From Lumbricus terrestris (taxonomy: Eukaryota > Annelida > Clitellata > Crassiclitellata > Lumbricidae): a stretch of DNA of 64,000 bases. Within the stretch, counting starts at the first letter, position 1. Each line of letters opens with the position of its first letter. The stretch covers positions 18,578,649 through 18,642,648 of the forward strand of contig OX457052.1 of the NCBI GenBank assembly GCA_949752735.1, read 5' to 3'. Shown piece after piece: positions 32,061 to 44,710 of this stretch. Below the pieces are notes generated by a model that had not been told where the DNA came from, ran no database searches, and saw nothing but the letters and a program-made list of their open reading frames with translations. The position numbers were made by a program, and so were the translations under genes.

Positions 32061-34769
32061 GCTACGAACGACACATGTGTCACATGATGTGTGTGAGTGT
32101 GACGTCCATTACCGACGCTCATGCGTACATCTATATAGGCTACAGTGCCCCGAAACTCACCGACGACACGGGTCGAAATAATATTCTTTCTCCCTTCTTG
32201 TTTCGAGTCCATGCGAGCGAAGGCGGGGGGAGGGTAAGTGGAAAAAAGAGGGCTACAAGGAGAAGCGGCTTAGCATAGACAGTAAATTGTATTTACGCTT
32301 TGCATTGTGTATAGAACGAAGAGCCATGATCATTATCCAGGATGGGATACATGTCTCGTTACGACGACGACGACAGCGGCGTGGTATAGCTAGGCTAGCG
32401 GTGGCGGAGACGCGAAGGGCTTCCGCCAGATCCACGTTCGCTTGACCAGCCGAATACCCGGATGCATGTCTCTTTCAATTATGCATAAGATCTTCTTCAA
32501 ACGTCTATTCTCCTATAATGGCATCGGTCTCCTACGTCGGCGACAGGGACCAGGTCTTAGTGGAAAACTCGTTCTTCGACTGCCACAAGTCCTTTACATT
32601 CGGACACATGAAACGAGGAAGACTAGATTGCCTCAATTTTGTCCAACCATCGAAATGCGGGTCTGCGCATGCGCAGGTCTCTCAGTCAGTCTGGTTCCGT
32701 CCTAATCCGACTGCTATTAGCATCATTATACACAAAATAATTTAGAATGTAGTCTTTTTTGAAAGCTACATGTTAGATGTATATATGATTCTATATATAT
32801 ACATGTATATACCGGACACAGGTTGCATCTTGAGTATTCTTGACCATACAAAGAACACGAGCCAATCTGGTACAGGGATACACAGTAACGAACCTGTTTT
32901 TGAGTAAATGTAGATCATATGCCTACTAATATATTTACTTTGACTGTATATATAATTATATAATATTATATATATAAAATAACAGAATTAGCATTGGATT
33001 ATTTGTGACATAATCAATCTAAAGGAAACTAAAACCCCCAAATAGACTTATAAGCACCTCAGGATGAGGATCCAGATTTGACGACGGCCTATGACTACAG
33101 AGACCGTTGCCCTCTAAACAAATTTGTTTGTCACAATACATCTCTTTATATGCCCGTGCTAAGCAAACATTGGGTGGCAATAAATATTGGTTCACCTGCT
33201 GGCCATTCCGTAATAAGAATTTTTAATAGGATTCAAAACAGTTATTTATTCGTGATAATCGCCAGTTTAGTTGACAATAATATTGATCATAAAAGAATAG
33301 TTTAGCTCACAATAACTTGACGTTGTCTATTTTTTTAATCACTCCTTGCAAGTAAAAACATGTAGGCCTAGGCTATCGGGATGTGTCATACGACTCATAC
33401 CCCACCTAACCGCAAAGCAATTAATGCTTCAATGCTTACAATGCTTCACCTCACCTCCAAAGGTTTAATTAAAACGCAAAATGGCAATGCAAGTAGCCTA
33501 TTAATGTATTATACAGCTAAATCCAAAGTTTCCGGCTGCTGTCAAATTTCGCTACAACATAAATTATTATAGGCAAGTTGATGATCTCGTTAGGCCCTAA
33601 AAATTATAATATATATATAGTCTATACTTTTTAACGCTTCTTACCCACACTATACATAAAAGTCAGCGGCATAATCTTAGTTCGAAGCTGTTTAATTCTT
33701 AAGACGTTTTTGATTATGTGCATTTTGAGTGGATTTCGGTCGTGTGTAGTATAGGCCTAGATCGGTTGTTCGCAAAAACACAGGTCTAGGCAGTTGTATA
33801 GGCTATGCGATTCGTGATAGCCTACAACTGTTACAGTACGGTAGGCCACAATTAGTAAGACATGCATGAGTATTAGGTAATGTGAGTATTATAGGTAATG
33901 TCACTAACCTAATTGCAGGGTTGAAGGCAAGCAGGTCTGTCTCAACGACCGCTTTTAGCATATGACACAGGCAATGTATGTATGTCTACAATACATCACC
34001 ATAAAATTAGATTTGCTTTGTCGGGACTGTGCACCAGGTGGGGGTCAGACCCCCACTTTTAACTGAAAGAATTTAGATGCAAATGTCAGTCACCTAACTG
34101 CTCGGCGCAACAGGAAGGACTCCAGTCTTCGTGTATAGCGGCGTTGTGACGCCCGCGCGACCCGCATTCATCCGATTCCCAAAGGAATGCGGCGTTAAAT
34201 GGAAGAGATAGATGCATGGAGAGCGGACCATTTCGGACTGCGGACTTCCTGAAAGCAGAGGGACATTGAAGAGGATTCGAGCGTAATGATAGATCATCGT
34301 GGACGAAAACAGGGCCCTGAAGAAGACGCCGGAAGCTCCTATCCACTCGTAAAAACTGATTAGTCCAGTCGTCCATGTCTCGCTTGCAGACGTATGTGAC
34401 ATCCGTAAAGCAGTGTCTCGTAGCACCAGACATATGTTGCGCTAGATGTGTATATACGCTGTCCGTTGTTAAAGTTTCAATACAGGGGTCTACAAATAGC
34501 CATCCTCTGACGTCCATGATGCCTCACAGCCATTTGATGCCAGTGTTCCATATAGGCGCTAGATGAAGCCCGTATTGGATTTAAGCTGATCCCACAATAA
34601 TATTATGGACTGTGGCATAATTATCATAATTATGTATGTGATCGTATTCATATACTTTTACGACCCTGCAATGAGTAAACATAATAGGGAATAACAAGTT
34701 AATGTATTATTACCTAAATACAATAAACATGGAACATTCTTTCAATTCATTTCATTTCAATTAAGAGAT
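32061..34769. other. intergenic, nothing firmly recognised
   Basis: Several short open frames exist, the longest 143 codons on the minus strand at 34,086-34,517, but none shows a domain, splice context or recognisable motif. TAGGCCTA octamers are frequent near 33,360-33,790. Confidence 0.35.
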
Positions 34770-34800
34770 TTATATAGCGCCCCTTCAAGAGCATCTACTA
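34770..34800 (-). repeat. SINE-1 tail fragment
   Basis: TATATAGCGCCCCTTCAAGAG is the complement of the SINE-1/LINE-B tail. Confidence 0.5.
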
Positions 34801-34824
34801 TTGATACGTAAGCGCACACTGCAA

Positions 34825-34862
34825 CATACATACATACTTACATACATACGTACGTACGTACG

Positions 34863-34897
<35 letters not shown>

Positions 34898-34978
34898 AAG
34901 CATGCATGCATGCATGCATGCATACATACATACATACATACATACATACATACATACATACATACATACATACATCCT
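34825..34978. repeat. (CATA)n-(CGTA)n-(CGTG)n-(CATG)n microsatellite
   Basis: Consecutive blocks of related tetranucleotides, each derived from its neighbour by one base change: CATA, CGTA, CGTG, CATG, CATA. Confidence 0.95.
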
Positions 34979-35693
34979 TACATACGCCAATACAATTATA
35001 CGTACATAAATAGGCATGCATGACATACATGTATATACATCTAGGTGCATATGTATATATTATATGCATAAATATGCACGTCCCACGTCTATTTAATCCC
35101 ACAGTTAACGTCGTTCGGGAAGTCGTAGTCACATACAATAGTGGCCAGCGTCATCAGACATTAGCTTCACTAATTATTGTGTAGGATGCAGTCGGATCAG
35201 ATTGGCCTTTCGATGTATACGGTGGCTTTCTCGACGACACAATAGCGTCCTCCATCCCTGTGGAGTCCCACGACGAAATGAAAGCAGCCTTCAGGGGGAC
35301 AGACTGCAGCCGCATTGAAGGAAACTCATTGCACAAACAAAGGGAGAAATGCCGTCTTTACTCTTTAGAGGAGGGCGCCCGACTGCGGTCGGGGTGGTGG
35401 GTGTGGGCAGGGTGGTAGGTGGTGGCGGGGTGGTGGTTGCGTTCCCGAGGAAGACGGAACGTTAAACGACGCTTGGTACACTCTGACCTATACACGTCTT
35501 CTCCTCCCAGCCTCAGCTCTACCGCAGCTGTGCCACGTAAGATCTATGGGTCTCCACACACACACGCGCGTGCTCGTTTATGCATAAATAAATACAATGT
35601 CAAACATCAGTGTATGCGTGCATATAATATATGTATATATATATATATATATATATGCAGGCATGCATGTATTGGTGTGTAGTCGAGATATGC

Positions 35694-35910
35694 ATTTTCA
35701 CAAATCCTAATTCCTTCTCTTCTCACATCCCTCGCCATTTCAACTCTAAACATCACCTACCTTAGCCTATCTGCCTGCCTGACTCTCCCGATCTTGACAC
35801 GCTGCCTATCTATCGATTTTGCTTTGATGAAGCGCCTGTGAATAAGCTGGTTCCCTCGACTTCGCTTTTATGGGCGCTATAGAAATCTTGAAATTACGAT
35901 TACGATGCAC
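35694..35910 (+). repeat. LINE-A 3' end, truncated
   Basis: Matches 45,340-45,575: CCTCGCCATTTCAACTCTAA, GAATAAGCTGGTTCCC and GGGCGCTATAGAAATCTTG, ending in repeated ATTACG units. This is the 3' UTR of the LINE whose ORF2 end is at 22,127 and 45,300. Confidence 0.65.
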
Positions 35911-36204
35911 GCACGACAGGGCTGAATTGCCAAGTGCGTTTGTCCTGTTCAATAACACTGAGTGACCCCATGCAGTCACTCGGAATCACAACAAGAGGAC
36001 GCATAAAACGTGTTATATTCAGCGGTGGAATTTTAAGCAATGTATGTGTGTATGTACTTGTATGTAGCGCAAGAATGGTCGACGATGTGGGAATAGTTTC
36101 TATAGGTATGGCATAATAATAAAGGCCATTAAAAATGGTGCTATATTACTGCGATGCATAATATACATGTATGTGTATGTATGTTTTTATGTATGTATAA
36201 ATAC

Positions 36205-36330
36205 GAATATTTTTTGTATGTGTGTATGTATGCATGTATGTATATGTATGTATATATGTGTGTATGTATACATGTATGCATGTATGTATGTATGTATGTA
36301 TGTATGTATGTATGTATGTATGTATGTATG

Positions 36331-36361
<31 letters not shown>

Positions 36362-36488
36362 GTATGTATGTATGTGTGTATGTATGTATGCATGCATGCA
36401 TGTATGTTTGTATGTATGCATGTATGTATGTTACAGTATGTATGTATGTATGTATATATGTATGTGTATGTATGTCTGGATGTATGTA
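36205..36488. repeat. (TGTA)n microsatellite
   Basis: About 65 TGTA-type units with scattered TGCA and TGTG variants. Confidence 0.95.
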
Positions 36489-36819
36489 AACGTGGGAGTT
36501 GTCCATATGTATATATATATAATTATATATTATATATTATATATATATAATAATAGATTAGTCTGTGTGAGTGTGTGTCATAATTATTCTTATATGAGCA
36601 GGTAACTATATATGTCTTTCAGACAGGAAAAGCATGTTACACATAATATATATCGCGCATACTATGGAGTGCGGTTGGGTCTGTAGACTGTCGTGTTATA
36701 ATATAGAAGAACATAAATTATATTATATATAAATTTGCCTTAATGAATCAAGCAAGACACAAAGACGTCCGAACATAATTGCCTACAACGATAACAGATC
36801 ATCACTGTTACAGTAGACC

Positions 36820-36876
36820 TATATATATATATAATTATATCGGTGTATATATAATAATTATATATGTATATATACA

Positions 36877-36915
<39 letters not shown>
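36820..36915. repeat. (TA)n with internal inverted repeat
   Basis: ATCGGTGTATATA and TATACACACCGAT form a small hairpin embedded in TA repeats. Confidence 0.7.
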
Positions 36916-36917
<2 letters not shown>

Positions 36918-37496
36918 ATTTGCGTGCTTCGGGAGTGTACGGACCTTGTAAATGGAGATGAGGTTACGTGCATTTTTCATCATATTACGAATCAATGGAA
37001 GACCGCCGTTCAGTTAACTCCACTGATATTTGTTTCGTTCCATAAAATCCGACCTGGCACAAAATAATCACGATCCGTGACTTTTTGTAGCAGAACTGAC
37101 ACAGGGATTCGTTGACCTTGAGGATTGCGCGGGAAAGCCTTTCCAGGTCTTAACAGACGCCCGAAATTATAAGAGTCGACATTTTATGCGAACGCTGACA
37201 CACTTATTATTTATAGGATCGATCGAGGCAATGTAGTCAAACTCCATGTGCTGGTTTGTCTTTCTAGATATAGTTCTCCATGTGTCTGTTTTAATGTGTC
37301 TACGGATTTATCTCTATCAATATGCAACTGGCTGCATGTCCGACTGTATTATAAATAATTATTGTTATGCCAACGTGGGAGATATCCATTTAAAATCCAG
37401 CAGGTCGGAGAAACTAGAAAGCAGACTTGCGCGCAGAGTATAAAAGTACGTGGAGCATATAGTGTTTAGGACTAATATCATGCGACCCCTCGTACT

Positions 37497-37595
37497 CTGG
37501 AAGTGCCAGTCCCAATAATAGAGAAAGGAGGAGGTCGACGCATATCATTTCTGCTTTCTGCTATGACAGAGCGTCGTAAAACAGCAGCTGACATA
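37497..37595 (+). repeat. dispersed block R4, copy 3
   Basis: AAGTGCCAGTCCCAA, AGAAAGGAGGAGGTCGAC and GCTATGACAGAGCGTCGTAAAACAGCA, the same order as at 5838 and 7877. Confidence 0.5.
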
Positions 37596-37602
37596 ATTTG
37601 GT

Positions 37603-37662
37603 TGTGTGTGTGTGTTTGTGTGTGTTTGTGTGTGTTTGTGTGTGTTTGTGTGTGTTTGTGTG
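37603..37662. repeat. (TGTGTGTTTG)n microsatellite
   Basis: Five copies of a 10-bp TG-rich unit following R4 copy 3. Confidence 0.9.
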
Positions 37663-37900
37663 CACTGTGAAAATTTACAGGTTACGAACGACGCAGATTT
37701 TCACAATAATAATATTATAGGGTAATAATGGAAGGAACGTGGGGCGGCATGCTTAATTCAGTCACGAATTCGAATAGGCCTATGCATTCCATTTCCTATG
37801 ACTGTTACAATAATAATTATATTTATACGTTTCCCACACGGACGGAGTCGGTGGGCTATTGACTATTCCAGAACAGAATCGTGAGTTAGAGACTTAGAGG

Positions 37901-38620
37901 CATGGGCACCCGCACCTAGGGGCAAGAGGGGGTACTTGCCCCCTGAAAAACTGAACAATATTTTTCTAAATAGGCCTATAGCATGTAGCCTTACTACTTT
38001 ATGGCAACCTAATGGCCTTCCTCATCATGGTATACTTCCGCCCAGGGGGCCCACCTAGCGGGGTTGCAAGACCCCTTCCGAGTCCCCTGTGCAACCAATT
38101 GTAAACTATCAGCGTCATTACTTAAGCACTGTTTTATTTTGTTAACTTTGTTTCTATGATGTTTCATCTGATCTATTTTGTTGCTTTGGTTGCCAAATAA
38201 ATTGATTTAATTTGATTTGATGTAGCCTTCTATTTTATTTTTTCTAAACTCCATCGCGTTACATAGCCTATATAGGGGCCTAAAAGTATAACTAGGCCTA
38301 TAGAGGAAGCACTTGCCCCTGGAAAACCGCAACCTATTTTCATGCATTTAATCATTCATTCTTTCTATAGACTTATTGCGCCCCTTCCGGAACCTACTTT
38401 TTAACTACTGCAACTAAGGCCTATTCATATAAAAAAATTAAAATATGAAACTGAGAAATTTACATTAAGAAATATCTATGAAAATATACCCATGCATGCT
38501 CTGAATTTCCTGCTTTGCATATTTCAGCATTTTGCTCCCAAAAATTTCACCGTGACCAGCGTGTTTTGCATGTCCCTCCTGCAACAATTTCTGCGGGCGG
38601 CGGGCGTCCATGGCCCCATG
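37901..38620. mobile_element. hAT-type element, family E (720 bp, non-autonomous)
   Basis: Left end CATGGGCACCCGCACC; right end terminates GGCCCCATG. A perfect 8-bp duplication CTTAGAGG lies at 37,893-37,900 and 38,621-38,628. The interior contains a second TTGCCCC(C)TGGAAAA-like segment at about 38,325, suggesting a nested or internally duplicated copy. No transposase. Confidence 0.8.
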
Positions 38621-38940
38621 CTTAGAGGACTTAGAGGAGCAGGCCTAAGTGCAGGTCTGTCTGTACGTGTTAGTCTATTTAAATCGTTGGAGTTAATCAA
38701 GTTGTTCAGTGTTTTTAATCAAACGATCGATACGACCAGGGAGTCTCTCTCACGCCAACGTGCAATTTAGCAGACAGATCGTATATCACGGAATCGATGG
38801 GTCCGCTTTGATCAGTCCTACGCCTACAGGATACTAAATTGTAGGCCTAAGCAGACAGGCGAAACGGAAACAGTAGGACGATCATTTTAAGCGTGATCGA
38901 AAATAAATGGTAAAATCACGATTTCTAGACGCTTAATTAA

Positions 38941-39140
38941 GCGCTGGTGTAGCGGTAGGTTCTGAACCTTGCAACAGAAGGGCTGCAGTCTGCAGGTTTG
39001 AATCTACATGTAGGCCTACCTCAAGCCACTGTGCAGCGACCTTGGACAAGTTGCTAAACCATGATTGCCTGTGAGTAGGCTAGGTCTAAGGCAGCGTGAA
39101 ACCGCTCCACTCGTACATAAGTTACTATGGACCGCGCTAT
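38941..39140 (+). repeat. SINE-1-related copy, diverged
   Basis: Head GCGCTGGTGTAGCGGTAGG and B-box region GCAGGTTTGAATCTAC are tRNA-like. The body has GCGACCTTGGACAAGTTGCT and ends CGCGCTATATTTA. It is more diverged than the other copies. Confidence 0.55.
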
Positions 39141-39339
39141 ATTTAGCAGCCATCCTCCCCAAACACAATGTCCTCTGTTTTCAGAATCTCTGGTAACCTA
39201 TACGTACTGCATAATCTCCGAATATTAAGCCTCACCATTCCTCACGTTTTTCACTGTCAAGGCCACTTCCGGGTCACGATCAAATAAATCAGCGCACTCT
39301 CGCCTAATTAAGGTTATCGTCATGGTACCGACCTCACTC

Positions 39340-39440
39340 CTCTTTGAACCTCCCCACTTGGCAAACTCATTTCCTGACGATACACAACTATATTTATATC
39401 TCTCTCCTGAGTCTCCTCTCGCTTCCCATCGGATGTAGCC
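39340..39440 (+). pseudogene. non-LTR RT catalytic fragment
   Basis: The plus strand encodes HLANSFPDDTQLYLYLSPES. This corresponds to the conserved Y/F-A-D-D-T-Q-L-Y block of L2/CR1-type LINE reverse transcriptase, with Ala changed to Pro. Stops and shifts follow, so it is an inactive remnant. Confidence 0.6.
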
Positions 39441-39600
39441 TACTAAATTTATACGAAACACCATCAACGAACAGCAGCCTGGATGACTTGGTGGCCATAC
39501 ACGTAGGCTACAGTGCCTGCTATGCATCATAAACCGCGTTCAACACAAACTTCTTCATTATTGGCCTCCGCCTAACGTTCCATGCAACCTTTCTTTAACA

Positions 39601-39855
39601 CAGAGCTGTTTTTAAGGAATATTTAGAACTGCACAACCCCTTCTTTCCCTTCCCATCCTCCATGGTAAATTATTTCCAATCGGAGGACGACCTTTTTTGC
39701 TAGTTTTAACCCTATATTGCACAGCGAAAACTATGGGTAATAAACTTTAACATTCTGCACAGAACTTTTGACAGAAGTGCTTCTACAGCTGCACAAATCC
39801 ATTTAGAACTGCACATTTTGTGTAGGGGACTACAACTGCACGTTAAAAGCCCCTG
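39601..39855 (+). mobile_element. hAT-type MITE, family D (255 bp)
   Basis: Begins CAGAGCTGTTTTTAAGGAA and ends TTAAAAGCCCCTG. The 8-bp duplication CTTTAACA is perfect (39,593-39,600 and 39,856-39,863). At least five CTGCACA/ACTGCAC motifs are spread along it. It is longer than the 27,243 copy by an internal segment. Confidence 0.88.
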
Positions 39856-40094
39856 CTTTAACAGGTTCTAGCGTTTCCCGTGTCTTACTCTTCTCCTGTC
39901 AGCATTTTTCAATGATAAAATAATGACTTACCGCGCGTGACCACATCACCCAATTGCTAATCTCGCATTTGCTACATGCAATGTCTTCGATTGCGGCAAT
40001 GCTTGATCACAATATTAATGTGACAATGCCGCAATAGTGGCTAATGTGAGTCAATTGTTCATTCAAAAACTCGACTAATGCCATCCAATTTTGT

Positions 40095-40320
40095 GTGGCG
40101 CGGTGGTGTAGTGGTGAGTTCGGTGCCATGGAACTGCATGGAGGGTTCCAAGTTCGAATTCATCTCAAGCCGCCGCGAAGCAACCTTGAGCAAGTCCTTC
40201 ACTCGCAATTGCTCGGGCGCTTCGGCGTAAAACTCCGATATAGTGTCCGCGCTGTAGTTGGGAGCGCCTCTGAGTAGCGAGCTAAAAGGGGCGCTATGCA
40301 AGTGCGAGAAACAAATAAAA
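40095..40320 (+). repeat. SINE-1, full-length copy
   Basis: tRNA-like head with A-box region GCGGTGGTGTAGTGGTGAG and B-box region GGTTCCAAGTTCGAATTC, body with GCAAGTCCTTCACTCGCAAT and the GCGCTTCGGCGTAAAA core, and tail GGGAGCGCCTCTGAGTAGCG followed by AAAAGGGGCGCTATG and an A-rich end. Confidence 0.9.
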
Positions 40321-40332
40321 AAAATTACACAT

Positions 40333-40364
40333 CATCATCATTATCATCATCATCGTCGTCGTCG

Positions 40365-40400
<36 letters not shown>

Positions 40401-40418
40401 TCGTCGTCACCGTCGCCG

Positions 40419-40511
<93 letters not shown>

Positions 40512-40512
40512 C
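40333..40512. repeat. (ATC)n microsatellite
   Basis: About 58 trinucleotides, directly after the A-rich tail of the SINE, as often happens when a retroposon tail seeds a microsatellite. Confidence 0.95.
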
Positions 40513-41240
40513 CATTGCTTACCACCGTAGGCTCCGAAGCACCATTGCTGCCTTCTCGGCTTCACCTCCCCGGATTCTGACATGACTTGATTTGATGTAA
40601 GCTCCAATGAATAAGCCTGTCTGACTGACGAGGCTCATGCGCGGGGCCAAGAGATTTCGAGGATTGACAAATGACAATCCATACGAAATGCAAATCTGTG
40701 ATCACTATATTACGCCAATAGCTGCTGCTGCTGCTGTTGATTGATGCGTTTTTAAACATCGAAAATATCGAAACCAATGAAGATCAAACTGAAAACTTTC
40801 CCAGACAATTTGTGGGAATTTACCTTCGCTAACTATGCTTCACCTTTGGCTATAATTGGCTCGATTCGTATTTCTGTCTGTCTGTCTGTCTGTCTATATG
40901 TAGGTCTATGTAGATATGATTATCGCTGCAGTATAGGAGCCTGCTGGATCTGTATGGTACCATTAGCCTACGTTGGGAGTGTTTCCGGGTAAAAAAATCT
41001 ACATAGCCTAATTATACGATAATACGAAGGTCAGTGCACGCATGTCTGCTTCCAGTGCAGGTCTAGCTTTTATCAATTGCGTCAGGTTACAGTCGTAAAC
41101 ACGGTGAGATTTATTGGTCGATAGCGCTATGTTTCCGCTACTCAATCTCGTCCACTCTGCCGTGTGTTCTGACGCGGCGCCTCCACCACTAACAGCATTC
41201 CACAGTCTGAGGCTGTAGTCCAATCGATCTGTCATCGCAG

Positions 41241-42957
41241 GTCCGGATCCGACGGATCGTTCTGTCACATCCCGATCCGACGGATCATTATGTCACATCC
41301 GGATCCGACGGATCATTCGGTCACATCCGGATCCGACGGATCATTCGGTCACATCCGGATCTGACGGATCATTCTGTCACATCCGGATCCGACGGATCAT
41401 TCTGTCACATCCGGATCCGAAAGATCATTCTGTCACATATCCGGATCCGACGAATCATTCTGTCACATCCGGATCCGACAGATCATTCTGTCACATATCC
41501 GGATCCGACGGATCATTCTGTCACATCTGGATCCGACGGATCGTTCTGTCACATCCGGATCCGACAGATCATTCTGTGACATATCCGGATCCGACGGATC
41601 ATTCTGTCACATTCGGATCCGACGGATCATTCTGTCACATATCCGGATCCGACGGATCATATCCGGATCCGACGGATCATATCCGGATCCGACGGATCAT
41701 TCTGTCACATCCGGATCCGACGAATCATTCTGTCACATCCGGATCCGACGGATCATTCTGTCACATGCGGATCCGACGGATCATTCTGTCACATCCGGGT
41801 CCGACGGATCATTCTGTCACATCCGGATCCGACGGATCATTCTGTCACATATCCGGATCCGACGGATCATTCTGTCACATCCGGATCCGACGGATCATTC
41901 TGTCACATCCGGATCCGACGGATCATTCTGTCACATCCGGATCCGACGGATCATTCTGTCACATCCGGATCCGACGAATCATTCTGTCACATCCGGATCC
42001 GACGAATCATTCTGTCACATCCGGATCCGACGGATCATTCTGTCACATCCGGATCCGACGAATCATTCTGTCACATCTGGGTCCGACGGATCATTCTGTC
42101 ACATCCGGATCCGACGGATCATTCTGTCACATCCGGATCCGACAGATCATTCTGTCACATATCCGGATCCGACGGATCATTCTGTCACATCTGGATCCGA
42201 CGGATCATTCTGTCACATCCGGATCCGAAAGATCATTCTGTCACATCCGGATCCGACGGATCATTCTGTCACATCCGGATCCGACGGATCATTCTGTCAC
42301 ATCTGGGTCCGACGGATCATTCTGTCACATCCGGATCCGACGGATCATTCTGTCACATCCGGATCCGACGAATCATTCTGTCACATCCGGATCCGACGAA
42401 TCATTCTGTCACATCCGGATCCGACGGATCATTCTGTCACATCCGGATCCGACGAATCATTCTGTCACATCTGGGTCCGACGGATCATTCTGTCACATCC
42501 GGATCCGACGGATCATTCTGTCACATATCCGGATCCGACGGATCATATCCGGATCCGACGGATCATTCTCTCACATCCGGATCCGACGAATCATTCTGTC
42601 ACATCCGGATCCGACGGATCATTGTCACATCCGGATCCGACGAATCATTCTGTCACATCCGGATCCGACGGATCATTCTGTCACATCCGGATCCGACGGA
42701 TCATTCTGTCACATCCAGATCCGACGGATCATTCTGTCACATCCGGATCCGACGAATCATTCTGTCACATACCCGGATCCGACGGATCATATCCGGATCC
42801 GACGGATCATTCTGTCACATCCGGATCCGACGGATCATTGTCACATCCGGATTCGACGAATCATTCTGTCACATCCGGATCCGACGAATCATTCTGTCAC
42901 ATCCGGATCCGACGAATCATTCTGTCACATCCGGATCCGACGAATCATTCTGTCACA
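41241..42957. repeat. 28-bp minisatellite, about 60 copies
   Basis: The unit is close to CCGGATCCGACGGATCATTC + TGTCACAT. It carries the palindrome CGGATCCG and thus a GGATCC in nearly every copy. Variants are short units lacking the TTCTGTCACAT part, GGGTCC units, and CGAATC units. The unit is stop-free and not a multiple of 3, so a 472-codon frame runs through it with a 28-residue period; this is not a gene. Confidence 0.95.
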
Positions 42958-43000
42958 ACTGGGTCCAGAGGGGGAGGGGTCAGGTGAATGGTAACTTTGC

Positions 43001-43094
43001 AACGCCGTAACCAGGATTTTATTTAGGGGGTGGGGTGTTTACTTGATCAAAAAATTATGCCCACGCCTTTGAAAATTTCTGTATTCGCCCCTGT
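43001..43094. mobile_element. hAT family A, degraded copy
   Basis: Ends with GAAAATTTCTGTATTCGCCCCTG, like the right end of family A elements. The left end is near CAACGCCGTAACCAGG. No target duplication is visible. Confidence 0.4.
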
Positions 43095-43118
43095 GGAGCA
43101 GTGATAGATTCCTCCCAT

Positions 43119-43219
43119 GATAATTATAATTTGCCTACCTCAATTCAGAATAGCGATTTCTACACCACGTAATACATTGAAATCACTATTCTGAATTGAG
43201 GTGGGCAAATTATAATTAT
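43119..43219. repeat. hairpin, ~42-bp arms
   Basis: The left arm contains ATTTGCCTACCTCAATTCAG and AATAGCGATTTC; the right arm is its complement with two or three mismatches. The loop is about 18 bases. Probably a small foldback MITE. Confidence 0.7.
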
Positions 43220-44710
43220 TGCTTGACCAACTATATATTATATTGCAGCATCTGATATCGATATTGCTGTTAGTATTGCATCTGGACAGATATATAACGA
43301 CTTAAGGAAACCACAAGAAGATGCAATGAGCATTGCAAGGCACCGCGTGTAAAATTGCAAATGTACCATTTTCACATGATGACAATTATTTCCTCAATCC
43401 TATGGTCACTACATCATACTTATGTTGTCTATAAACTTACATGCGTCCATTATGTTTGTACGGTATGCGAACCCTCAAAATGTATACGCACCTCCCAATA
43501 GACTGTAATCTAGACATTCAGTTTCGATAAAACTCAGAATTTTTCGCACCCTCATTCACATGCATTAAACCTCTCTGTATTACGAGTGAATGCATATTCA
43601 ACACCATACACATCTATTAGTCTGGCATCCATATATACATACAGCGTCAGTTATGACGATAGTTCGTTTTCACATCCTTAAGAATATGTGAATATATATA
43701 ACTGAAAATTGGAATTGGCGAAAGGCGTAAAAGTCAATTTAAGGTGTTCGTGAGATGTCAATAGTACGATGATTGCAGTGAATGAAAACAATAAAAAGGA
43801 CGGCATTCTTGATGAGAAAAATAATGAATACAGGCGTGTTGATTTGAAAAGGGCGTGACACCCATAAATTTGGCGTACTAGAACTGGCGCGCACACAAAC
43901 ATTATTTCTGCCTGGCACGGGACTTTTCTCCTCATCCCCTGAAATTTCTCCTCATCACCTGAAATTTCATATTTGGGGCAAAATAAATAATCTTGACATA
44001 CCAAGTAAGAGAGAAAAATTCCTTAAAAGAAAGGAGCCGTAATTTAAAGGTGCTTTAAAAGTATAAGCAGAACTTCGATTTTCTGAGTCTCGAAAGAAGG
44101 ATACGACCAGGTCAGTTCTCCTTCTTGCCAACCTACCATCCCATGAACATTGAATAGTACACAGTCATGCCTGTATGCTTCTAATTTTACAGTTAGCCAG
44201 CAAGAGAAGGACAGTGTGGAACAACACAAATCTTGAAATACATGCAGGTTTTCATATAAATGTAGATCCTGTAAAATAATATTATATCGAAGCAATGGTT
44301 TTCCCAGTTGCGATGCTAACTTCTCTGATCCCTCTGACCGCCAGCATGTTGCACACTGTTCCCATATAAGAGAAACTGGCAAATTATAGTCAATTAAAGG
44401 CCAGAACAAGAAAACATTCAGAATTACATGTGATGAAAAAATGGCTAGATTACATACAGTTTTCAAGTTAAAGGGATCATCTTGCCTTAAATTTTGGTAC
44501 AACACACATTACATAAACCAAGTGTCTTGCCTGGATAACATGTTATGGCAATGGCAAATTCAAACAGCATATGCAAAATATTTCTGCATCGTTAAGATCT
44601 TTACAACTGCATTATTTCTACAACTTATCAATTGTTTACATTAAAGCCCTTGAATGGGTCCAAAATTCTAGTGCGGTCAACCGGTCTTACACATTGCATT
44701 TACTAGTCAT

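Noticed and set aside
32521..32745. 75-codon frame beginning MASVSYVGDRDQVLVENSFF
   Set aside because: Short, no recognisable domain and no convincing splice sites.
34086..34517. 143-codon minus-strand frame with mixed composition
   Set aside because: Not low-complexity, so kept in mind, but no domain, homologous motif or splice context is visible, and a random frame of this size is expected in 64 kb.
39225..39530. 101-codon minus-strand frame
   Set aside because: The plus strand across it carries a LINE RT DDTQLY block, so the minus frame is a shadow.
40095..40170. A tRNA gene suggested by A- and B-box-like sequence
   Set aside because: The cloverleaf is not supported and the sequence continues into the SINE-1 body and tail; it is the SINE head.
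41576..42994. 472-codon frame with a 28-residue period
   Set aside because: Product of the stop-free 28-bp minisatellite; frame and strand are arbitrary and there is no start or splice context.
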